Shown: positions 47,065 to 56,037 of the stretch, piece after piece
Position numbering within the stretch: position 1 is the first letter of the stretch
Layout: every line of letters begins with the position of its first letter
From: Rhizobium sp. 007
Lineage (GTDB): Bacteria; Pseudomonadota; Alphaproteobacteria; Rhizobiales; Rhizobiaceae
Reading direction: 5' to 3'
NCBI RefSeq assembly: GCF_015353075.1
Contig: NZ_CP064191.1
Location: 377,468-441,467 of the forward strand
DNA: 64,000 nucleotides
Translations under genes and position numbers: made by a program
The notes under the pieces: model-generated
The model's input: the letters and a program-made list of their open reading frames with translations, nothing else
Database searches by the model: none
Told to the model about the DNA's origin: nothing

Positions 47065-47078
47065 CTCTGGAGCCATCA

Positions 47079-47690
47079 ATGCTCGACGCCGCGATGATTC
47101 AAAAATGCGCCGATCCCTCACTCACGCCTGCCATTGTCGAGCAATTCGTCCAGGCGGCCGGCTCATCTGATCCACTAGCTGTTACTGTCAAAACCGGCGA
47201 ACGGCTGATCCTTGTGCCAAAGGCAAAAACGCCGGACGAGGCGATGGGCCTTATCCGCCAATATGTCGGCCGGGCCGTGGTTCGCGTCGGGATCACGCAG
47301 TTCCCGGCCGGCGTCGGCATCAAGGATGTTTCTGAGATCAAGCCTGATCTCGTTGATGCTTGTAAGAATCTGCGCCTGGGCACGAAGATGTTCGCTAAGG
47401 CTCTCCGCATCGTCACCAAATGGTACGGCAATCCCACCAGCAAAGATGTCTTTCCGCAGATATTCAAGGATGCCGTCTATGCATGGAAGACCGGCGAATT
47501 CGAGGGTGCCAGCGTGTTTCATGTGGAGGATCCTGGAGCATCTGTGAAAATGATTGTCCCACCAGTGGTCGAAGAAGATCCCGACACCGATAACGAGCCA
47601 GCCACTTCGAACCCTAAAGACGTAGAAGAGGGCAGCGACGTTGGAGCAGCCGAGATGCGAATCGATCTATCCCGGATTGGCACAAAATGA
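47079..47690 (+). CDS. traH: Conjugal transfer protein TraH
   Basis: 203-residue protein ending the traAFBH operon, ATG preceded by CTGGAGCC. VGITQFPAGVGIKDVSEIKP near 79-98 and KMFAKALRIVTKWYGNP near 112-128 match the Ti TraH family. The tail is acidic. No signal peptide or membrane segment. Biochemical role unknown. Confidence 0.88.
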   Translation: MLDAAMIQKCADPSLTPAIVEQFVQAAGSSDPLAVTVKTGERLILVPKAKTPDEAMGLIRQYVGRAVVRVGITQFPAGVGIKDVSEIKPDLVDACKNLRLGTKMFAKALRIVTKWYGNPTSKDVFPQIFKDAVYAWKTGEFEGASVFHVEDPGASVKMIVPPVVEEDPDTDNEPATSNPKDVEEGSDVGAAEMRIDLSRIGTK

Positions 47691-47705
47691 GGCTTTGCAA
47701 AGCGG

Positions 47706-48083
47706 CTAGGCTTCCGGAAGCGAATAGCGTGTTAGAACAGCGTTATCTTCTTCGATGGTCACTTCTATCACCTCGTTGAGGAGATCTTGCGCCCCTGCCA
47801 GCTCCTGCAGAATGAGATCAAACAGCTCCCGTTGCAGGGCAGGTAAGACCTGCGGCACGATAATCACGAGGCCCGCGTGCAGCTCTTCTTTGGCGTAAAG
47901 TTTCCGGAAGTCGCGAGCGTTGTTCGTCACGAAGGTGAAATCCTCCTCGACGATCCGAGGCATCAGGTCCCAATCGGTCTCGCCGCTTAACCCCAACCAG
48001 TTAACATGAAAACAATCGTGGCCGTGATCTTGAGCCACGGCCACGAGCGATGTGTGCAGGCATTCATCAATGAGGAATTTCAA
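47706..48083 (-). CDS. DUF5615 PIN-like toxin-type protein
   Basis: 125 residues: MKFLIDECLHTSLVAVAQDH, then VTNNARDFRKLY, the acidic pattern of PIN-like DUF5615 nucleases. It overlaps the upstream DUF433 gene by four bases (ATGA at 48080-48083), the arrangement of a type II toxin-antitoxin pair. Likely a plasmid maintenance or defence module inserted between traH and traM. The toxin role is inferred from family and context. Confidence 0.75.
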   Translation of the reverse strand: MKFLIDECLHTSLVAVAQDHGHDCFHVNWLGLSGETDWDLMPRIVEEDFTFVTNNARDFRKLYAKEELHAGLVIIVPQVLPALQRELFDLILQELAGAQDLLNEVIEVTIEEDNAVLTRYSLPEA

Positions 48084-48712
48084 GAGGGCGTATCTAATGA
48101 CTTTGGAACGCGCTCATTCCCAAGCCGCAGACGCTTTTCGGACTTCACCTTCAAGCCTAGATCCGAAAGTTTGCGCGGCCGTCCCCGAGCGGGATGTGCC
48201 GCTGTCCAGATGTCAGCAAGCTCCACCATTCGTCCGGTCAGCGAAGGATAGCCTTCGACAATTTCCTCTGTGTTCCCGCCTTGGGCTTTCATCGCGGCAA
48301 TCATCCGTACTGGAACACGCGTCCCTTTGAAGACCGGTTCGCCGCCAAGGACGCCTTTCACGCTTTGAATGATTTTCTCAGCTTCCCTAAGTGCTTCGGC
48401 GCGCGCGGCCAATTGCTCCCTTGCCCGCGCGACGTCGACAATTAGATAGTCGTCTGCCCTTACGGTGTTGGCATCGGGGTGCTGGTCGATGGTATCGAAT
48501 AGACGTTTGCGGCGCTCGGCAGACAAGATCGATCCGACGCCATACCAGAGCTTCAAGCGAAGTAGATCCTCATCGGTAAGTGCTCGGCCCTCGCTGGTGG
48601 ACGGGCGAGTGGCGATGATCCGCTTGTCGATCGCATTGTGCACCGATTTTACAGCGATCTCACTGACAGCTGCGGCCTCGGCAGGCGTGTAGGCGCGTGA
48701 GGTAGTGGCCAT
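48080..48712 (-). CDS. DUF433-type antitoxin with N-terminal HTH
   Basis: 210 residues. The N-terminal MerR/HTH-like part (AYTPAEAAAVSEIAVKSVHN) is followed by a DUF433 domain (VLGGEPVFKGTRVPVRMIAA near 117-136, then EEIVEGYPSLTG). Start 48712 is chosen because AAGGAG ends seven bases upstream. Partner of the DUF5615 gene, with which it overlaps. It could autorepress the pair through its HTH. Confidence 0.75.
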   Translation of the reverse strand: MATTSRAYTPAEAAAVSEIAVKSVHNAIDKRIIATRPSTSEGRALTDEDLLRLKLWYGVGSILSAERRKRLFDTIDQHPDANTVRADDYLIVDVARAREQLAARAEALREAEKIIQSVKGVLGGEPVFKGTRVPVRMIAAMKAQGGNTEEIVEGYPSLTGRMVELADIWTAAHPARGRPRKLSDLGLKVKSEKRLRLGNERVPKSLDTPS

Positions 48713-48811
48713 AATCATTCTCCTTGAGAAGAATATATAAGGCAACTGACGGTCACCGTAAAGCTTTGATGTTCACTAGACCTATTCGACTTCGCGCCAA
48801 GAGGGAGCCTA

Positions 48812-49024
48812 TCAGCCTGATTTCGTCACAAGCTCGGCGGGGTCCACACCCAGCGCCGCGGCGATCTGGCCGAGCACGGTGACACTGGCCGAAACATCGG
48901 CGCGTTCGATCGCTCCGATATAGCGCGAGCTCAGGCCCGAGCGGTCGGCCAGTTCTTCCTGCGTCAGTTGCTTGCCATGACGTATCCGACGCAGATTGAT
49001 CGCCATGACCTCCTTGAGATCCAT
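48812..49024 (-). CDS. Small XRE-family repressor-like protein
   Basis: 70 residues, essentially one helix-turn-helix (LRRIRHGKQLTQEELADRSG, then LSSRYIGAIERADVSASVTV). Start could be 49024 or the ATG at 49006, where AAGGAGG lies only two bases upstream. Just upstream (49052-49074) are overlapping perfect dyads, probably its own operator. It sits between the toxin-antitoxin pair and traM. Confidence 0.8.
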   Translation of the reverse strand: MDLKEVMAINLRRIRHGKQLTQEELADRSGLSSRYIGAIERADVSASVTVLGQIAAALGVDPAELVTKSG

Positions 49025-49051
49025 GGCGTGAGCGGAACCTGAATGGGAATG

Positions 49052-49074
49052 ATCGTTCTAGGAACGATAGTTCC
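49052..49074. promoter_or_regulatory. Overlapping operator dyads upstream of the XRE gene
   Basis: ATCGTTCTAGGAACGAT (49052-49068) is a perfect seven-base inverted repeat around TAG. GGAACGATAGTTCC (49061-49074) is a second perfect dyad overlapping it. They start 28 bp upstream of the XRE start codon and lie in the divergent gap towards traM, so a bound repressor could affect both directions. Confidence 0.6.
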
Positions 49075-49238
49075 GATTCCGCGCGCCATGTGATATTGCT
49101 CGTCGAGTCGATCATCCACTCCCTCCGGATATAGGGTGTATGATCTGCAAGACAGGCCGTGCACTTGTGGCCTAAACCACATTATGCGGACGAAGGCGTT
49201 GTTTCGGGCGGTGAGAAAATGAAGATGGGGAGAAGCGG

Positions 49239-49562
49239 ATGAACGAGGTGAGCTCATTCGAAGCGAGCCACGAGAGAAACGAAAGCGAATCTCGCTACAG
49301 TTCAATGCAAAAGTCAGAATTAGAGGCCCTGGCAGTTTCTGCGATCCGGGAACATCGCCGCCTTCTCGCCGCCGACGAAGCTGTCTATGAGGAATGGAAC
49401 CGCGGGACTGCCGACCCGTCGGTCTCCAGCGCCGTGCTCAAGAGCCTGCAAGACGAGCATCTCGCGCGTCAGAAGAAATCTGAAGCCCAGCAGGAAGAGC
49501 TTTCGGAAATCATCGACGCGCTTGGCTATGTCCCTGATGTTCCCTTGGATGGCGAAGAATGA
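49239..49562 (+). CDS. traM: TraR antiactivator TraM
   Basis: 107 residues. The conserved TraM core is SELEALAVSAIREHRRLLAA near 28-47 and the C-terminal helix EELSEIIDALGYVPDVPL. TraM binds TraR and prevents DNA binding until enough signal accumulates. GGGGAGAAG precedes the ATG. It converges on traR, the two stops being three bases apart. The first 25 residues are longer than in the Ti homologue I remember. Confidence 0.8.
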   Translation: MNEVSSFEASHERNESESRYSSMQKSELEALAVSAIREHRRLLAADEAVYEEWNRGTADPSVSSAVLKSLQDEHLARQKKSEAQQEELSEIIDALGYVPDVPLDGEE

Positions 49563-49565
49563 CGA

Positions 49566-50612
<1,047 letters not shown>

Positions 50613-51908
50613 TTAGCGGCCGTCGTAGGTGGACGGAAAAATGATATCCTGATCGACCAGCACGTTGAACTTGTAGCCGGGGCGGATGCGGATCGTCGGC
50701 TGTACGTTCAGGTTCTTCGAGATCGTTCGTTCCGCGACGCGACCGAAGCTATCCGCAAAATTTCGTCGGGCAGCGTCCGACGCCGTATCCTGCGTCGCAA
50801 GCGTCGAACTCTCAGGCAACGACATATCAATCCCGGTTCCCATGATGGCCACCAGCGCTGCGGAACCGAAGGTCCTCCACAGGTGACGGTCGACCTTGTC
50901 CTTGAAGCCGCCATATCCTTCGGCGTCCGTGCCTGCCATTCCGCCGATCTGCAGCGTTGAGCCGTTCGGGAAATTCAGGTCTGTCCACACCACAAGAACA
51001 CGTTCCTGGCCAAACGACACCTTTGAATCGTAACGGCCGAACAGCTTGGCGCCCTGCGGGATGAGAAGGCGATACCCGGTGGCGCTGTCGTAGACATTCT
51101 GGCTGACCTGAGCGGTAATGCGTCCGGGCAAATCGGAATTGAGGCTGGCGATCAACGTGGCGGGGATGACCGAGCCGCGCTTCAATTCGTAGGGTGACAT
51201 CTGCGGCACGACCTGGTTCGGCAGGTAACCAAGATCCTTGATGTCCTGATTGAGAAAATCCACCTTCGTCGTCTGGCCGTTCGGATCGACGTTCTGGCCC
51301 ATCAGGCCAGATTTCATCGCGGCAGCATAAAGATCTGATGCATTGTTCGTCGGCGCATTTGTCGTCTGACGGCCCGTGTTCGTGTCTGCGGCCTTTTCGA
51401 CATCGGACACGTCTACCTTCAGCGGCGAATCGAGCGCCGTAGCGCGGGCCTGAAGGCGAGCCATCCGCTGGCGCTGGGCCTCACGGATATACTGTTCATC
51501 CTGTTCTCGCTTCAGGCGCGCCTTCCACTCCTCTTCGGATTCGAGCCTGGTCCGCCGTTCTTGCCGTTCTGTGGGCCGGCGTTCAACAACCGGTTCTTGC
51601 CTCTCGGCCGTCTGCTCAATGACAGGCGTCGGCTGGAAAGCCTCGCGCTCAACCGGATCGCCGATAATTCCATCCGATACGCCGCGTTTAAGCTGGTCGC
51701 CGAAACTTGTCGCGGGGGTGTTGGAGGCGCTTTCAACGTCGTTGCCGCGGTTGAAGGAGAGCCCGCGCCATGACAGGCCAATCACGACGACGCCGAAAAA
51801 CAGCACGATAACGATGATGGCAGCGATGATCGGCAGGCGATTGAGGCGGCGCATGCCCTTCTGATGGTCGGCCTGGTTGGACGCGCCAAGCTGGAGCGAC
51901 TGGACCAT
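50613..51908 (-). CDS. trbI: Conjugal transfer protein TrbI (VirB10-like)
   Basis: 431-residue channel protein bridging the two membranes. An N-terminal membrane segment (LPIIAAIIVIVLFFGVVVIG near 25-44) is followed by a charged, glutamine- and arginine-rich periplasmic linker and the C-terminal VirB10 domain (SVIPATLIASLNSDLPG near 245, LLIPQGAKLFGRYD near 283). Last gene of the traI-trb operon. Confidence 0.94.
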   Translation of the reverse strand: MVQSLQLGASNQADHQKGMRRLNRLPIIAAIIVIVLFFGVVVIGLSWRGLSFNRGNDVESASNTPATSFGDQLKRGVSDGIIGDPVEREAFQPTPVIEQTAERQEPVVERRPTERQERRTRLESEEEWKARLKREQDEQYIREAQRQRMARLQARATALDSPLKVDVSDVEKAADTNTGRQTTNAPTNNASDLYAAAMKSGLMGQNVDPNGQTTKVDFLNQDIKDLGYLPNQVVPQMSPYELKRGSVIPATLIASLNSDLPGRITAQVSQNVYDSATGYRLLIPQGAKLFGRYDSKVSFGQERVLVVWTDLNFPNGSTLQIGGMAGTDAEGYGGFKDKVDRHLWRTFGSAALVAIMGTGIDMSLPESSTLATQDTASDAARRNFADSFGRVAERTISKNLNVQPTIRIRPGYKFNVLVDQDIIFPSTYDGR

Positions 51909-51919
51909 ATTCTTCTCCG

Positions 51920-52360
51920 TCAGTTGCGCTGCATGATCGAAAGCGGACTAGCCGGCGAGGCGCCGGCTGCAGTCGGCGTATAAGCACGGCTAAGAGCGAT
52001 GGAAGGTGTCGAAAGCCGCACTAGCACCTGTCCGTCCAAGCCATCGATAGCATAAGCAAGCTCGCCCGGTTTGACGTCCTTGGCGACTTTGCCGTCCGTG
52101 ACCACCGTGTAGCCCCACCCTCTGAGGGCCGCCTCGAGGGCGGTCGCGAACTCGGATGTGTCCTTGCCCATCTTGATCGTCGTCGCAGCACCGGCCGGGC
52201 CGACCTGCTCGGCGAGCCGGCTTGCCATGTCGCCCGCGATTGCGCTTGCGGCCGGTCCAGTGACGGCTACCGGGGTTGAATTGGTGGTCAGCGTGTTGTC
52301 AGCTGTTTGGCAACCAGAAAGCAGCGCCGCGGCGACGATAAAGGTGGGAAGCTTCCACAT
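51920..52360 (-). CDS. trbH: Conjugal transfer lipoprotein TrbH
   Basis: 146 residues with a lipoprotein signal (FIVAAALLSGCQ; cysteine at 17). The mature part contains EAALRGWGYTVVTDG and a proline-rich C-terminus. Three bases follow the trbG stop before its ATG, so translation is coupled. Outer-membrane accessory of the Trb channel. Confidence 0.88.
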   Translation of the reverse strand: MWKLPTFIVAAALLSGCQTADNTLTTNSTPVAVTGPAASAIAGDMASRLAEQVGPAGAATTIKMGKDTSEFATALEAALRGWGYTVVTDGKVAKDVKPGELAYAIDGLDGQVLVRLSTPSIALSRAYTPTAAGASPASPLSIMQRN

Positions 52361-52363
52361 CGT

Positions 52364-53176
52364 TCAGCCTCCCCGCCGGATGGTGATCTTCTGTTGCCGC
52401 CAACCGATCCCGGAAACGAGGATCGCCTTGTCGACCGCATAGTCGACGATCATTGTGTCGTTCTTCATTCGGTAGTTGACGATGCGGTTTTGGCCGCCGG
52501 AGACGACGAAGAGCACCGGCGCATCCTGACCGGAGATCGACTTCGAAAACTGAATGTAGGTCTTCATCCCGTCCGAATAGACTCGCTTCGGCTTCCAAGA
52601 CGCGCCGCCGCTGATCGAATAGGAGAAGTTCAGCTTGTCCGGCGCTGTGCTGGGAATGCCGCCGGTTTCGAGACGGGCGTTAATGTCGGCGAGCTTGGTC
52701 GACACGTCCTCCGGATATTCGAAACCAACGCGCGCCATATACTGGCTGGGATGGGACTTGAGCTGGATGTGATAGGTCCGACGGGACGTCGTGACGACCA
52801 TCGAGGTGAGAAGACCTGGCTCCGACGGCTTGACGATCAGATGGATCGCCTGTCCACCCGTCGCGCCCGAGGTCGCGGGCTCCACCTTCCAGCGCACGTT
52901 GTCACCGACAAGGACATCGCGAACGATCTCGCCGCCCTGCAACTCGATATCGCAGACCTGCAGTGGCGAGCAGACGACGGAGGCCTGCGTTTCGCCGAAC
53001 AGGAAAATGACTTTCCCATCCGGCCCTTTCGTGACGAGACCCGGCGTGCCGCGCCATTTGCCCGAAAGGTTTGTGCCCTTCACCTCGTTCGTCGTCATGC
53101 TCTGCGCCTGCGCGCCGACCACAAAGACGAGTCCGGCCATGCAGCCCATCGCTGTGAATAATCCCGTTCTGTACAT
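52364..53176 (-). CDS. trbG: Conjugal transfer protein TrbG (VirB9-like)
   Basis: 270 residues, signal peptide near 1-25 ([20 protein letters not shown]), then the VirB9 domain with [20 protein letters not shown] near 54-73 and [20 protein letters not shown] near 185-204. Forms the outer-membrane core with TrbI and TrbH. Start at 53176 is taken because it begins the signal peptide; a longer frame upstream overlaps trbF. Confidence 0.92.
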   Translation of the reverse strand: MYRTGLFTAMGCMAGLVFVVGAQAQSMTTNEVKGTNLSGKWRGTPGLVTKGPDGKVIFLFGETQASVVCSPLQVCDIELQGGEIVRDVLVGDNVRWKVEPATSGATGGQAIHLIVKPSEPGLLTSMVVTTSRRTYHIQLKSHPSQYMARVGFEYPEDVSTKLADINARLETGGIPSTAPDKLNFSYSISGGASWKPKRVYSDGMKTYIQFSKSISGQDAPVLFVVSGGQNRIVNYRMKNDTMIVDYAVDKAILVSGIGWRQQKITIRRGG

Positions 53177-53192
53177 GTGAGTTTCCCTGCCC

Positions 53193-53855
53193 TTAAAGCT
53201 GCGCCGTCCAGTCGAAATCCTGGACATAGAGACCGATCGGGTTGACGCGGATTATCGCCTCGTCCTGCGGCGCGGTCAGCGTCACCGTCGCGATCGCGCG
53301 GAACCGGCGCGTGCCGATTTCCTTGCCCTTGCGGTCGCGCTCATATTCCGTCCAGTCGAGCTGGTAGGTTTGGTTCGAGAGCGCCACGATGTTGTTGACC
53401 TCGATGGCGACCGTCGAAGTCTTCGCCTTCTCGAAGGGCGAGTTGCCGCGGAACCAGGCGTTGATCTTCTGGGTCGACGGATCCGAGGTTCGCAGCAGCG
53501 CGTAGGTCCGGTCGATATATCGCTTCTGCACCACGGCGTCGGGCGTGATTGAACGGAAGCTGGTGATGAAATTGCCGAGGGTGGCGCGCACCACACGCGC
53601 ATCGGCATACTCAATCTGCTCGGGGAAGCCGGCCGTCACCGACGTTCCGAGCTTGTCGACCTCGACAATGTAGGGCACCAGCTTGACCTGGGTGCTGAGA
53701 TACATAGCGTAGCTGAACCCGATGACGGCCATCGTGAGCCCAAGAATGCCGACGATGCGCCAAGTGGCGGCAGCCTGCACATGGGAGCCATAGCGTTCGG
53801 ACCATTCCTGGCGGGCGGCAAGATACGGGTTTTCTGGGGCGCGGTTTGCGGCCAT
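53193..53855 (-). CDS. trbF: Conjugal transfer protein TrbF (VirB8-like)
   Basis: 220-residue bitopic inner-membrane assembly factor. A short cytoplasmic N-terminus ends in [20 protein letters not shown], a membrane segment at about 35-55 follows, then the periplasmic VirB8 domain ([20 protein letters not shown] near 97-116). Directly downstream of trbL. Confidence 0.93.
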   Translation of the reverse strand: MAANRAPENPYLAARQEWSERYGSHVQAAATWRIVGILGLTMAVIGFSYAMYLSTQVKLVPYIVEVDKLGTSVTAGFPEQIEYADARVVRATLGNFITSFRSITPDAVVQKRYIDRTYALLRTSDPSTQKINAWFRGNSPFEKAKTSTVAIEVNNIVALSNQTYQLDWTEYERDRKGKEIGTRRFRAIATVTLTAPQDEAIIRVNPIGLYVQDFDWTAQL

Positions 53856-53875
53856 CTATACTGCCCTTGTCTCGA

Positions 53876-55066
53876 TTACGGTTTGTCATTGTGTTCGGGA
53901 GGAGGCTTTGGTCCGCTGTGACCACTGCGCTGTTCGTCGAGCTTGGCGTTCGCCAGTCCGAGGATCGAACCGGCATAAGCGCCGGGAGAGCCGATCGCCT
54001 TTTCCTTCGCGGCCGACCCCGCCGCTTGCGCGCCGGAACTGAAGCCCGCACCTATGCCGCGAAGAGCGGCACCAGCGACCGAGGAACCTCCGGCGCGAGC
54101 AGCTTGAGCCGCTGCAAAACCCGCGCCGGCCGCGCCGGCGGCGAGGAAGCCCGCCCCTGCCGCGAAAGATGCAGCCTGCCCGCCGTGGCGGATCGCTTCC
54201 ATTCCTCCGGAGACGGATGCCCCTTGAACGACACCCTGCATTATGTTGGGAACGTACATGGCGATGATGAAGACGACGACGGCGATGCCCGCGATTGCCA
54301 GTGCGGTTTGAAACTGGTCGCCGATATCGGGCTGATTGGCGAGGCCTATTAGAACTTCGGAGCCGATGCGCGAGATCATGACGAGTGCCATGAGCTTCAT
54401 CCCGACCGAGAAAGCGTACATCAGATACCGGACAGCGAAATCCTTGGTATAGGACGAACCGCCGAGGCCGAGCATGATCATGCCGGCGAGGAGCCCGACA
54501 TACATTTCGACCATCACGGAGACAAAGATCGCGGCAACCAGCGAAAAGGCGATCACGGTGACGACCATCGCAAACGCGGCCGAGATTGCGAGCGCGTTAT
54601 CCTCGAAAAGGCCAAACTGAACCTTTTCCGACATCTTGGTTGCTACAGCCAATCCGGCATTGAAGACATCAGCCGGTGAGGCTGTGCCGCCATCTGCGCC
54701 GAGCTGGAAGAGGCTGTCGACGACCGCCTTGGCGAAGATCGGACCCTGCGCCAGAACGAAGGCGAAGAAGCCAACGAACATGATCCGCCGCACAAGTTCG
54801 GCGAACCAACTGTCAAGAGAAGCAGCCTGGAGTGCCAACCAGACTGCCGCGATACCGATTTCGATCGTTGCCAGGATCCAGAAGAGAGACTTGGCGGCGT
54901 CCATGACGGTGGTTTCCCACCCTTTCGCGGCCGTAGTGACCTGGTTCTGAAGCGAGGTCAGGACAGAGCCTTCCTGTGCAAGGGCGGGCTGAGCCGCCAC
55001 CGTGACGATGACGGCGAGCAGCATTGCCACGCGCAATTGCCGAAGCGACATTTTGTTCCTCGCCAT
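53876..55066 (-). CDS. trbL: Conjugal transfer protein TrbL (VirB6-like)
   Basis: 396-residue polytopic membrane protein with five or more hydrophobic segments between about 35 and 265 and a long glycine/alanine-rich C-terminal tail. The alternative ATG at 55051 has GAGGAAC before it and would remove five residues; both begin the same signal-like N-terminus. The frame is open upstream to 55237 through the broken trbK. Forms the inner-membrane pore. Confidence 0.9.
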   Translation of the reverse strand: MARNKMSLRQLRVAMLLAVIVTVAAQPALAQEGSVLTSLQNQVTTAAKGWETTVMDAAKSLFWILATIEIGIAAVWLALQAASLDSWFAELVRRIMFVGFFAFVLAQGPIFAKAVVDSLFQLGADGGTASPADVFNAGLAVATKMSEKVQFGLFEDNALAISAAFAMVVTVIAFSLVAAIFVSVMVEMYVGLLAGMIMLGLGGSSYTKDFAVRYLMYAFSVGMKLMALVMISRIGSEVLIGLANQPDIGDQFQTALAIAGIAVVVFIIAMYVPNIMQGVVQGASVSGGMEAIRHGGQAASFAAGAGFLAAGAAGAGFAAAQAARAGGSSVAGAALRGIGAGFSSGAQAAGSAAKEKAIGSPGAYAGSILGLANAKLDEQRSGHSGPKPPPEHNDKP

Positions 55067-55069
55067 TCT

Positions 55070-55234
55070 GGCTTCATCTTCTGGCCGTCGGAGGTCGGAA
55101 ACTCCTTGGTCGCCCAAAGAACTCTTCGTGCCGTTCCTGGGTAGCTCGCTTTTTCGGAAATGAGGAACTATATGCCTGCGCCTACCGAGTGCAAATATTG
55201 CGGCGTTGGCAAGCAGAAGGGCTTTCGTTCTCAC
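55070..55234 (-). pseudogene. trbK: TrbK entry-exclusion protein, frameshifted
   Basis: In the canonical place between trbJ and trbL, a GTG at 55234 overlaps the trbJ stop and starts MRTKALLLANAAIFAL, a signal-like segment. The expected C-terminal patterns are present but in other frames: HEEFFG near 55120 and KEFPTSDGQKMKPEW near 55075-55115. No single frame gives TrbK. If real, the plasmid may lack entry exclusion; a few sequence errors would also explain it. Confidence 0.45.
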
Positions 55235-56037
55235 CACTCGATCCCCATCTTTTGACCACCTGATGTTGAGGGGGCGGTGGCGCTGAAGAATTTCTCCCGC
55301 CGCGCCTGCGCCAAGTCCTTGTCGGTCTGTTCGGTCTGGAGCCAGGTTCCCGTCATGGTCATCTGCTGGGAGACGAGACCCCGCAGCTTCTGCATCTGCG
55401 CGACCTGCTGGGCGGCAATCTCATGCCCGACCTGCAAGGCTTTCATCTGGCCGTCGGCGGATTCCGACATTCCGCGCAGCGAGTCCATGGTTCCTTCTTC
55501 GCTGTCGAATTGATCGGCCGTGAGGCTCGCCGCCTTCAGAGTGCTGGCGATCGTGTCGCGGTTCGTGTCCGACCAGGCTTGGTACGTCGTCGAAAAAGTC
55601 TCGTTGCCAGGCAGGTTGGTCTTGAGATCGGCATAGCTTTGGAAACGTTGGTGCAGCACATCGTCCGCATTGCCCATCGAAAACGAAACGCTCTGCCCCT
55701 GATCTACAATGTTTCGGAGTTGATTAAGGTCGCTTTCTACCTGTCCCCAGACGTGGTTCGGTAGCTGCGCAGTGTTCTGCAGCATGTTCTCGTAGATCCT
55801 CAGCTGGTTCTGGATCTGCTCGGCGAGCTGGCTGATCTGCGTGATCTGGTTCTGGATCTGCTCGCCGGACTTCCCGACCAAGGAGATGAGTTCACCGTTG
55901 TTGAGAACTTGCGTCCATTCGGTCGCAGCACCCGTGGCGGTGCCGGCATGCGCCGGCGTGACGGCGCCGATCGTCAGAGCGACGGCCACCAAGCCGGCGA
56001 GCCATTTATTCGAAGTTGAGCAGTGATGCGACATCAT
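55231..56037 (-). CDS. trbJ: Conjugal transfer protein TrbJ (VirB5-like)
   Basis: 268 residues with a signal peptide (WLAGLVAVALTIGAVTPAHA near 12-31) and a helical periplasmic body rich in glutamine (GEQIQNQITQISQLAEQIQN). Start 56037 lies inside the end of trbE (32-bp overlap) after GAGG; an adjacent ATG at 56034 is equivalent. Minor pilus component. Confidence 0.9.
   Translation of the reverse strand: MMSHHCSTSNKWLAGLVAVALTIGAVTPAHAGTATGAATEWTQVLNNGELISLVGKSGEQIQNQITQISQLAEQIQNQLRIYENMLQNTAQLPNHVWGQVESDLNQLRNIVDQGQSVSFSMGNADDVLHQRFQSYADLKTNLPGNETFSTTYQAWSDTNRDTIASTLKAASLTADQFDSEEGTMDSLRGMSESADGQMKALQVGHEIAAQQVAQMQKLRGLVSQQMTMTGTWLQTEQTDKDLAQARREKFFSATAPSTSGGQKMGIEW

Noticed and set aside
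47692..47703. GCTTTGCAAAGC as terminator between traH and the DUF5615 gene
   Set aside because: A palindrome with no loop and no T tract; too short to call a terminator.
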